Assembly: GCF_000733295.1 (NCBI RefSeq)
Contig: NZ_JPMI01000045.1
Location: forward strand, 62,001-126,000
Direction of reading: 5' to 3'
Origin: Archangium violaceum Cb vi76
GTDB lineage: Bacteria; Myxococcota; Myxococcia; Myxococcales; Myxococcaceae
Length of the DNA stretch: 64,000 nucleotides
In this document: positions 33,652 to 41,203 of the stretch, piece by piece
Numbering within the stretch: the first letter of the stretch is position 1
Layout: every line of letters starts with the position of its first letter
Made by a program: the position numbers and the translations under genes
The notes under the pieces: generated by a model
Database searches by the model: none
What the model was told of the DNA's origin: nothing
The model's input: the letters and a program-made list of their open reading frames with translations, nothing else

Positions 33652-36600
33652 ATGTCCTCCCCCCTCCGCCTCCTGGCCGCGAGTCTCGCCCTGCTCGGGC
33701 TCACGCTCGCCGGCTGCAAGAAGGAGAGCTGCCTCGGCAACGATGAAAACTGCCGGGTCGTCAGCCCCTGCGAGAAACTGAGCTACTCCTGTGAGGCCGC
33801 CTCCGGCTCCATGCTCGAGGTGCGCACCCTCACGCCCACGGACAAGCGCGTGGGCAGCCATGATCCCGTCCCGGGCCCCGAGACCGTGCCCGGCGGCCTC
33901 AACGCCCTCGGCGCCCGCGGCGACATCCTGCTGGGCAATGACCGGGCGGTGGCCGTCATCGCCGGTCTCGGCAACACGAACCTGCTGGATCCCAACGGCG
34001 GCTCGCTGCTGGACCTGAGCGCTCGCGGCAAGGACAACGACGGCCTCAACCAGGTGCTCCAGGTGGTGGGCATCCTCCCCGGGGACGCCGCGCACTACAC
34101 GTCGATGAAGATCATCGACGAGCGCCCCACCCGCGTGGCGGTGCAGTTCAACGGCACGCTCGACGGCAAGCCCGAGTTCCCCATCCACACGATCTACGAG
34201 ATGCGCCCGTGCGAGCCTGGCATCCGCGTGCGCACCGAGGTCCTCAACACCGCCGTGGATCCGCAGCTGTGGGCCCTGGCGGACGGTTTCTACTGGAGCG
34301 GCCGCGAGGCCCTGCCCTTCACGCCCGCGGAGGGCTCGGGCTACCAGCACCCGTCCTTCAGCCTCCTCTCCATCGGGAACGCCTTCAAGAAGTTCCCCTA
34401 CCTGACGGCCGCCATGGCCTCGGATCCGGCCTCCAGCTATGCCCACGTGGCCTGCGGCGAGGCGGACCTGCTCGAGGGCTTCCAGAGCGATCAGATCTCC
34501 TCCTCGGGCCTGGCGCGCACCGTGGTGCAGCCGCGTGACTACCTCGTCTTCGAGCGCTTCCTCGCCGTGTCCGAGCGCGGAGACGTGGCCGCCGCCGCGG
34601 ACCTGGCGCTCGAGGCCCGGCAGAAGCTGCGCGGCGAGGAGTACGTGACGCTCAGTGGCGTGGTGACCCGGAACGGGGCGCCTGTCTCCACTTCGGGCCG
34701 CGAGGTCAGCGTCCTCGTCAGCGAGGGCGAGCTCACCACCACCCAGGCCAACCGCGTCCCGTGGACCCAGGTGACGCCCGACAAGGAGGGCCGCTTCCAG
34801 GCCCGCGTGCCCGCCGGCCGTGACTACGTGGTGGAGCTGCACGCCTTCGGCCGCAAGGTGGCCGACCGCCAGCTCGACAACGTGAACGCGGACACGGACC
34901 TGGGGACGCTCGCCGTGTCCTCCCATTCGCGCCTCACCGTGAACGTGGTGGATTGGGTCTCCAACGCGGGCCTCGACGCCGAGGTCTTCCTCGTTCCCGT
35001 GGACGACACCACCCTGAAGGGCACCGAGGGCTCCCTGCATGGCCGTTTCGGCACCTGCGCGCCGTGGCTCGGTCCTCCTCCGGGCCCCTCGCCCGCTTGC
35101 AACCGCTTCCTCGTCCGCAACGGCACCGCCACCGTGGACGTCCCCGCGGGCCGCTTCTACCTCTACGCCTTCAAGGGGCCCTTCTGGACCATCGACCGGA
35201 AGACCGTGAGCTTCGGTATCGAGCCCACCACCACCGTGGAGCTCGCCCTGTACAAGCTGGCGCTCCAGCCCCTCAACACCGTGGGCGCGGACCTGCACGT
35301 GCACGGCGCGGCCAGCTTCGACAGCTCCATCCCCGAGTACGACCGCGTGCTCTCCTTCTCCGCCACGGACCTGGACGTCATCGTCTCCACCGACCACGAC
35401 GTCATCTACGACTACGCCCAGACGGTGCGCGAGTTGGGCCTGCAGAACAAGATGAGCGCCGTGGTGGGCCTGGAGACCACCGGCCACATCCTCTGGATGA
35501 AGCGCCCCGGCGCCTCCGTGCCCCTCGTGGTGGGCCACTACAACTTCTGGCCGCTCGAGTACGACCCGACGAAGCCGCGCAACGGCGCCCCGCCGGACGA
35601 GCTCGTCGAGCCCGGTGAGCTGTTCGACCGCGTGAAAGAGAGCGCCCCGCCCGCCCTGCGCGACCAGCTCCTGGTGCAGCTCAACCACCCCTGGTCCGAC
35701 GCCGAGTTCGGCCGCGACCTGGGCTACCCGCGCGCGCTCGCGCTCGACACGACGAAGAACCTGCCCGCGAGCGATGACGGCACCAGCGCCGGCATGTACG
35801 TGCGCACGCCCAAGGGCGGCTTCGCCAACAACGGCCAGCACGCCCAGGAGGTGATGAACGGCACGCAGAACGACATGCTGCTGCCCTACCGCGCCTTCTG
35901 GTTCTACACGCTCAACCAGGGCCAGTTCGCCGCGGGCACCGCCAACAGCGACTCGCACAGCCTCACCGACAACACCGTGGGCGTGCCGCGCAACATCGTC
36001 TACACCAGCACCAGACCCGGCACCTCGTTCAACACCGCCGAGTTCAACAAGGCCCTCAAGGCCGGTGAGTCCTTCGGCACCAACGGTCCCGTCATCGAGG
36101 CCACCGTGGACACCGCGAGCGGTCCCCGCCGATTCGGCTTCACCCCGTTCGCCCCCGCGGCCGACGCGCAGCTCCGTCTCAGGGTCTCCGCCGCCCCCTG
36201 GGTGCCCGTGGAGGAGGTGCGCATCGTGGTCAACGGCAACGTCGTGAAGACGCTCAGCGGCACGGACCTCTTCCATCCAGAGGATCCGCTCGACCTCTTG
36301 AGCGTGGAGAGCAAGCTCATGCGCTACAACGGCAACCTCGCGCTCTCCGAGCTGCTCTCCGGCGTGAGCGGGGATGCGTGGGTGGTGGTGGAGGCCGGCG
36401 CCCGCCTGCCGCTCGCCGCCGACTTCGGTGGCCCCGATGGCAAGCCGGACGGCATCCCCGACACCGGCGACAACAACGGCGACGGCAAGGTGGATCGCGC
36501 CGACATCGCCGAGGGCTCCAGCTACGGCCCGCTGCGCACCCCGGCTCCGCCCACCAGCGAGGCCAGTTCGCAGTTCCACTTCTCGCAGGTGGTCACCGGC

Positions 36601-36687
36601 GGCTACCCCATGTCCTTCACCAACCCCTTCCTCCTCGACCGGAACGGCAACGGACGCTTCGATGCCCCCGGCGTGGCCGCCCAGTGA
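33652..36687 (+). CDS. CehA/McbA-family metallohydrolase lipoprotein
   Basis: 1011 residues. The signal peptide ends in a lipobox LTLAGC (Cys22), so it is probably membrane-anchored. The C-terminal half has PHP-type metal ligands: VGADLHVHGAASFDSS (~545-560), LDVIVSTDHDVIYDY, and NSDSHSLTD much later. This is the pattern of CehA/McbA proteins, named for carbamate hydrolases, though most members have unknown substrates. The N-terminal half holds beta domains, one resembling a carboxypeptidase regulatory fold (VTLSGVVTRNGAPVSTSGRE). A Ca-binding-like DTGDNNGDGKVDRAD loop sits near the end. The following gene, an outer-membrane-like protein, starts 14 bp after its stop. Confidence 0.85.
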   Translation: MSSPLRLLAASLALLGLTLAGCKKESCLGNDENCRVVSPCEKLSYSCEAASGSMLEVRTLTPTDKRVGSHDPVPGPETVPGGLNALGARGDILLGNDRAVAVIAGLGNTNLLDPNGGSLLDLSARGKDNDGLNQVLQVVGILPGDAAHYTSMKIIDERPTRVAVQFNGTLDGKPEFPIHTIYEMRPCEPGIRVRTEVLNTAVDPQLWALADGFYWSGREALPFTPAEGSGYQHPSFSLLSIGNAFKKFPYLTAAMASDPASSYAHVACGEADLLEGFQSDQISSSGLARTVVQPRDYLVFERFLAVSERGDVAAAADLALEARQKLRGEEYVTLSGVVTRNGAPVSTSGREVSVLVSEGELTTTQANRVPWTQVTPDKEGRFQARVPAGRDYVVELHAFGRKVADRQLDNVNADTDLGTLAVSSHSRLTVNVVDWVSNAGLDAEVFLVPVDDTTLKGTEGSLHGRFGTCAPWLGPPPGPSPACNRFLVRNGTATVDVPAGRFYLYAFKGPFWTIDRKTVSFGIEPTTTVELALYKLALQPLNTVGADLHVHGAASFDSSIPEYDRVLSFSATDLDVIVSTDHDVIYDYAQTVRELGLQNKMSAVVGLETTGHILWMKRPGASVPLVVGHYNFWPLEYDPTKPRNGAPPDELVEPGELFDRVKESAPPALRDQLLVQLNHPWSDAEFGRDLGYPRALALDTTKNLPASDDGTSAGMYVRTPKGGFANNGQHAQEVMNGTQNDMLLPYRAFWFYTLNQGQFAAGTANSDSHSLTDNTVGVPRNIVYTSTRPGTSFNTAEFNKALKAGESFGTNGPVIEATVDTASGPRRFGFTPFAPAADAQLRLRVSAAPWVPVEEVRIVVNGNVVKTLSGTDLFHPEDPLDLLSVESKLMRYNGNLALSELLSGVSGDAWVVVEAGARLPLAADFGGPDGKPDGIPDTGDNNGDGKVDRADIAEGSSYGPLRTPAPPTSEASSQFHFSQVVTGGYPMSFTNPFLLDRNGNGRFDAPGVAAQ

Positions 36688-36701
36688 ATCGAGGGCACAC
36701 C

Positions 36702-37532
36702 GTGAACCCGTCCCGACTGCTCTCCGCGCTCGCCGTCCTGCTGCTGCTGCCCGCCACCGCTCGCGCCGAGGGCGGGTGTGAGCAGTGGCTCTCCCCCGCG
36801 CTGGCCGAGGGCCCCATCACCTTCGGCTTCCTGTCCGCCGATGTCGCCACCGGCCGCCGCGCCTGCCCCCGCACCGAGGTGGGCTTCGGCGTCCAGGGGG
36901 GCGCCATCATCGAGACGGAGAACTTCTACGGCTCCGTCACCGGGGCCGCCCTCCTCAGCGGCAGCTACGCCGTGCGCCCGGACCTGGAGGTCTTCGCCAC
37001 GCTGGAGGCCACGCGCTTCCAGTTCGTCCAGAACGCCACCCTCACCGGCACCACCCTGCACCTGGGCCAGCTCACCGTGGGCGGCACCTGGGTGGCGCTG
37101 ACTCGAGGCGCCTTCGTCCTCGCCCCGAGCGCGCGGCTGCAACTGCCCACGTCCTTCGCGAGCCCGAGGACCCGCACGCTGGGCGCCGAGGTGGGCGCCG
37201 CCCTGCTGTACCGGCCCACGAACCGCTTCGAGGTGCACGGCTACGTGGGCCTGGATGGAGACATGGGCCTGGGGGCGGGCCCCGCGCTGCCCCGCGCCGG
37301 CTTCCTGATGAACGTGGGTACCGAGTACGCGCTCTGCAGCGGCTTCGCCGCCGTGCTCGATGCCAACCTGCACTTCGGCCACCGGGCCGTGTTGGACTAC
37401 GTGGCACCGGCGCTCGGGCTGCGCTTCCGCGCGGGCGAGCACTTTGGCGCGGAGCTGGGCGCCAGCCTGCCCCTGGTGGGGGCCGAGCGCGCACTCGCCA
37501 TTGGCGGGCTGAAGGTCACATACCGGATGTAG
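36702..37532 (+). CDS. Outer-membrane beta-barrel-like protein
   Basis: 276 residues from the GTG at 36702, with GAGGG upstream; another GTG at 36684 overlaps the preceding stop. A signal peptide (NPSRLLSALAVLLLLPATARA) is clear. The mature part alternates hydrophobic and polar residues with frequent Gly and aromatic residues (TRFQFVQNATLTGTTLHLGQ, RFEVHGYVGLDGDMGLGAG), as in small porin-like barrels, and ends in LKVTYRM. It is the third gene in the run from 32555 and may be the outer-membrane partner of the CehA-like lipoprotein. Function unknown. Confidence 0.7.
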   Translation: MNPSRLLSALAVLLLLPATARAEGGCEQWLSPALAEGPITFGFLSADVATGRRACPRTEVGFGVQGGAIIETENFYGSVTGAALLSGSYAVRPDLEVFATLEATRFQFVQNATLTGTTLHLGQLTVGGTWVALTRGAFVLAPSARLQLPTSFASPRTRTLGAEVGAALLYRPTNRFEVHGYVGLDGDMGLGAGPALPRAGFLMNVGTEYALCSGFAAVLDANLHFGHRAVLDYVAPALGLRFRAGEHFGAELGASLPLVGAERALAIGGLKVTYRM

Positions 37533-37673
37533 TGTATCCCGTCCTGGACATGCCCCGCATGCATCCAGGACGATGATGCCCCGGGCGGACACACCCTCCA
37601 GGCGGGCGGCCCCCCGCCCGCACCCCAGCGGAATTCCCGGCTCGCATCTCGTGTCAGTGCGGCCAGATTCCTC

Positions 37674-39836
37674 ATGCAGCCGACTTCCCGACTTCGCGCT
37701 CCGCTGGCCCGCTCGACGCTCCTCAAGATGGGGGTGCGCATCGCGGTCGTCATCACCCTGACGACCTTCTTCAGCTACCTCCACATCCTGCACACGCTGC
37801 GCACCGAGGCCCTCGCGCACCTGGAGCAGCACGTCACCGAGCGCGCCCAGAGCGAGCAGGGCATCTTCCTGCTGGCCGAGGACAACCTCGCCTTCATCAA
37901 GCGGGCCCTGGAGGAGCGCATCCGGGCCCTCGGCCCCGAGGACCTCGGCCCCCGCTTCGATCGGCTGTTCGTGCGAATGGCCGATGGCTCGGTTCGCAGC
38001 CGTCCCGAGGGATTCGATGGCACGAGGACGGTGGGCGTCTTCGTGCCCCGGGGCGTGAAGGTCGACGAGGACATGCGCCGCCGGCTGCTGGCCTCGTACG
38101 ACGTGCTCACCTCCTACGGCCCCGCCTTCCACGTCCGCTTCTCGGATACCTTCGTCACGCTGCCCGAGGGGCCCATCGTCATCTACTGGCCCGAGCATCC
38201 CACCTGGATCCATGACACCACGCCCGACTTCATGGTCACCCAACAGGTGTACTTCTCCACCAGCCTGCCGGAGAACAACCCGGAGCGGCGGACGCTCTGG
38301 TCCGAGGTCTACACGGACGAGGTCAGCGGCAGGTCCATGTCCACGTCCACCACCCCGCTGGACCTCGACGGCCGGCATGCCGCGTCCATCAGCCAGGACG
38401 TGATGCTGGAGGAGTTGATGGACCACACCATCAACGATCACCTGCCCGGTGCGTACAACCTGCTCTTCCGCGATGACGGCACGCCCATCGTCCAACCCCC
38501 CACGCAGATGGAGGGCGAGCACCTGCGGCGCATCATCGAGAGCGTGAGGACCCGTCCGCCCGGGGTGTCCGTGTTGAAGCTGCCGGAGCACGACGAGTAC
38601 CTCGCGGTGGCCCGGCTCCTGGGACCCGGCTGGAACCTCGTCACCGTGCTCCCCGAGCACGTGGTGTCCCAGCCCGCCCTCCTGGCCGCCCGCTACGTGT
38701 TGCTGCTCGGCATCCTGTCGCTCGTCCTGGAGCTGGCCATCATGGCCTGGGTCCTCCGGTGGCAGATCACCAGGCCCCTGCTCACCTTCACCCAGGCCAC
38801 CGACCGCATCGCCTCCGGTGAATTCCAGGTGGAGCTGGACACCTCGCGCAATGACGAGCTGGGGCAGCTCGCCCACTCCTTCCAGTGCATGGTGGACGAG
38901 GTGCGGCGCCGCGAGAAGGCCCTGCGCGAGGCCAACGAGAGCCTGGAGCAGCGCGTCGAGGAGCGCACCCGCGAGCTCAAGGACGTACACCGGCAGCTGG
39001 TGCAGTCGGCCCGGCGCGCCGGCATGGCGGAGATCGCCACCAACGTGCTGCACAACGTGGGCAACGTGCTCAACAGCGTCTACACCGCCGCCCAGCTCGC
39101 CAGGGAGCGCATGACGAGCCTGCGCCTGGAGCACGTGAGCCGCGTGGCTGGCATGCTCCAGGAGCACCAGGACGACATCGGCGCCTTCCTCGCCCAGGAC
39201 GAGCGCGGCAGGAACGTCCTGCCCTTCCTGGGCAAGCTGGGCCAGAACCTGCTCGAGGAGCGCAAGGAGATCGCCACGCTGCTGGATGACGTGGGCCGCT
39301 ACACCGAGCACATCGGCGACATCGTGAAGGTGCAGCAGAACTACGCCCGCACGCCCCGGGTGCAGGAGCCCGTCCACCTGGAAGCGCTGGTGGAGGACGC
39401 CCTGCGCATCAACGCCGCCGGGCTCACCCGCCACCAGGTGAAGGTGGTGCGGCAGCTCGAGGCCCTGCCCCCGGTGCTCACCGACAAGCACAAGGCGATG
39501 ATGATCCTCGTCAACCTCGTCAGCAACGCCAAGTACGCCATGGACGGCGTGCCCCCCGTCGAGCGGATCCTCACCGTGAAGATGGAGCGCACCCCCACCG
39601 GGCTGGTGCGCATCCAGGTCCACGACAACGGAATGGGCATCGCGCCGGAGATGCTCACCCGCATCTTCCAGTACGGCTTCACCACCCGCGAGGAGGGGCA
39701 TGGCTTCGGCCTGCACTCCAGCGCCCTGGCGGCCCAGGAGCTGGGCGGCTCGCTCACCGTGCACAGCGAGGGACCCGGACAGGGGGCCACCTTCACGCTG
39801 GAGCTGCCCTACGCCTCGGCTCAACAGAGCGCCTGA
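37674..39836 (+). CDS. Membrane sensor histidine kinase with extracellular sensor domain
   Basis: 720 residues. A transmembrane helix near the N terminus (GVRIAVVITLTTFFSYLHIL) and a second at ~342-363 (YVLLLGILSLVLELAIMAWV) enclose a ~280-residue Cache-like periplasmic sensor. A HAMP domain follows (WQITRPLLTFTQATDRIASG), then a coiled coil (LEQRVEERTRELKDVHRQL). A variant H-box MAEIATNVLHNVGNVLNSV carries the phospho-accepting His, and the HATPase has NLVSNAKYAMDG, VHDNGMGI and GHGFGLHSSALAAQELGG. The HNVGN-type H-box is typical of one myxobacterial kinase subfamily. Two response regulators follow on the same strand and are its likely partners. Confidence 0.93.
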   Translation: MQPTSRLRAPLARSTLLKMGVRIAVVITLTTFFSYLHILHTLRTEALAHLEQHVTERAQSEQGIFLLAEDNLAFIKRALEERIRALGPEDLGPRFDRLFVRMADGSVRSRPEGFDGTRTVGVFVPRGVKVDEDMRRRLLASYDVLTSYGPAFHVRFSDTFVTLPEGPIVIYWPEHPTWIHDTTPDFMVTQQVYFSTSLPENNPERRTLWSEVYTDEVSGRSMSTSTTPLDLDGRHAASISQDVMLEELMDHTINDHLPGAYNLLFRDDGTPIVQPPTQMEGEHLRRIIESVRTRPPGVSVLKLPEHDEYLAVARLLGPGWNLVTVLPEHVVSQPALLAARYVLLLGILSLVLELAIMAWVLRWQITRPLLTFTQATDRIASGEFQVELDTSRNDELGQLAHSFQCMVDEVRRREKALREANESLEQRVEERTRELKDVHRQLVQSARRAGMAEIATNVLHNVGNVLNSVYTAAQLARERMTSLRLEHVSRVAGMLQEHQDDIGAFLAQDERGRNVLPFLGKLGQNLLEERKEIATLLDDVGRYTEHIGDIVKVQQNYARTPRVQEPVHLEALVEDALRINAAGLTRHQVKVVRQLEALPPVLTDKHKAMMILVNLVSNAKYAMDGVPPVERILTVKMERTPTGLVRIQVHDNGMGIAPEMLTRIFQYGFTTREEGHGFGLHSSALAAQELGGSLTVHSEGPGQGATFTLELPYASAQQSA

Positions 39837-40022
39837 GGGGACTCGCTCCTCCCCCTCCGCTTTCGTGGTGCAAGACTTCGAGAAAAATCTTACAGTGCCA
39901 CTATCTGTGGGGGACAGAACATTCCATCGACTTCCGGCAAACCGTCCCTTGAACCCGGCTCTCGACGGGTGGTGGCCGAAAGGCTTCTGCCCATGTCCCT
40001 CTATTGGCCCACAGGAGCGAGC

Positions 40023-40535
40023 ATGAGCAATCCCACGGACAAGCGGCGGATCCTCGTCATCGATGACTCCGAGGCCATCCACACCGACTTCCGCCGCATC
40101 CTCAACCCCGAGCAGCGCCGCGGCCGGGACGATCTGGATCTGCTGGAAGAGGCCCTCTTCGGCCCGACGCCGTCCCGAACCCATGACGTGGAGCCGGAGT
40201 TCGAGGTGGACTCGGCCTTCCAGGGGCAAGAAGGGCTGAGCAAGGTGCGCGAGGCCCTGGAGGCGGGCCGCCCCTACACGCTGGTGTTCCTCGACTACCG
40301 CATGCCCCCGGGATGGAACGGCGCGGAGACGCTCCGGCGGCTGCGCGCGGTGGCGCCCACGCTGAACGTGGTGCTCTGCTCGGCCTACTCGGACTACTCG
40401 TGGACGGAGATCTTCCAGGAGTTCGGCGAGCAGCACACGCTGAGGGAGCTGCGCAAGCCCTTCAACGGCCAGGAGGTGCGCCAGCTCGCGCTCACCCTCA
40501 CCGCGCCGAAGGAGAGCGCCTCGAAATCCGGGTGA
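40023..40535 (+). CDS. Single-domain response regulator, copy 1
   Basis: 170 residues, ATG with GGAG upstream. Receiver motifs: RRILVIDDSEAIHTDFRRIL with the acidic pair Asp14-Asp15, phospho-acceptor Asp91 in LVFLDYRMPPGWNG, CSAYSDYSW in place of the usual Thr/Ser, and LRKPFNGQEV with the conserved Lys. An insert of about 25 residues after helix 1 (DDLDLLEEALFGPTPSRTHD) lengthens the domain. There is no output domain. It follows the sensor kinase by 186 bp and is nearly the twin of the next gene. Confidence 0.9.
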   Translation: MSNPTDKRRILVIDDSEAIHTDFRRILNPEQRRGRDDLDLLEEALFGPTPSRTHDVEPEFEVDSAFQGQEGLSKVREALEAGRPYTLVFLDYRMPPGWNGAETLRRLRAVAPTLNVVLCSAYSDYSWTEIFQEFGEQHTLRELRKPFNGQEVRQLALTLTAPKESASKSG

Positions 40536-40681
40536 ACCCGGTGGCCCCCGCGAACCCCAGGGGCCCTCCTGACGAGCCCCAGGCTCCGCGTCATGAGGAA
40601 TTCCCGTGACGGCTCCGGTGTCCATTCCGTCACACAGCCCCTGATATCCGGCAGGCCACTCCGCAGTCCTTTTCTGGTCCC

Positions 40682-41203
40682 ATGAGCGCGTGCGCGAACA
40701 AGAAGCGGGTCCTCGTCATCGACGACTCCGAGGCCATCCACACCGACTTCCGGAGGATCCTCAACCCCGAGCAACGCCGCGACCAGGATGATCTGGATCT
40801 ACTGGAAGCGGCCCTGTTCGGCCCGGCGTCCGTGCCCGCCCCGGCCCTCGTGGATCCGGAGTTCGAGGTGGACTCGGCCTTCCAGGGACAGGAAGGCGTG
40901 GCGAAGATCCGCGAGGCCCTGATGTCGGGCCGGCCCTACGAGCTGGTGTTCCTCGACTACCGCATGCCACCCGGCTGGAATGGGGCCGAGACGCTCCGGC
41001 GGCTGCGCGCCGTGGCGCCCGCGCTGCGCGTGGTGCTCTGCTCGGCCTACTCCGACTACTCGTGGGGGGAGCTGCTCCAGGAGTTCAGCGATCTCCAACT
41101 GCTGAAGGAGCTGAGGAAGCCCTTCAACGGACAGGAGGTGCGCCAGCTCGTGCTCACCCTCACCACGCCTCAGGACGGCTCCTGCGCGCCCCCCAGCCAG
41201 TAG
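40682..41203 (+). CDS. Single-domain response regulator, copy 2
   Basis: 173 residues, clearly a tandem duplicate of the gene at 40023: the same VLVIDDSEAIHTDFRRILNP start, the same insert (DDLDLLEAALFGP), phospho-acceptor Asp92 in VFLDYRMPPGWNG, and ELRKPFNGQEVRQLVLTL. Differences lie in the insert and the CheY-type surface after SAYSDYSW. Its last 34 bp overlap the end of the PKS3 gene on the other strand (41170-41203), so the two transcripts converge and overlap. The Asp, Lys and acidic pocket are intact, so both copies should be phosphorylated. Confidence 0.9.
   Translation: MSACANKKRVLVIDDSEAIHTDFRRILNPEQRRDQDDLDLLEAALFGPASVPAPALVDPEFEVDSAFQGQEGVAKIREALMSGRPYELVFLDYRMPPGWNGAETLRRLRAVAPALRVVLCSAYSDYSWGELLQEFSDLQLLKELRKPFNGQEVRQLVLTLTTPQDGSCAPPSQ

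Noticed and set aside
39837-40022. Sigma-54 promoter before the first response regulator
   Set aside because: The GC and GG elements do not fit the -24/-12 consensus with proper spacing.
33610-40625. Long minus-strand frames antisense to the CehA-like and histidine kinase genes
   Set aside because: No motif or ribosome site, and low-complexity Gly, His, Val and Arg composition; the plus strand carries clear genes.
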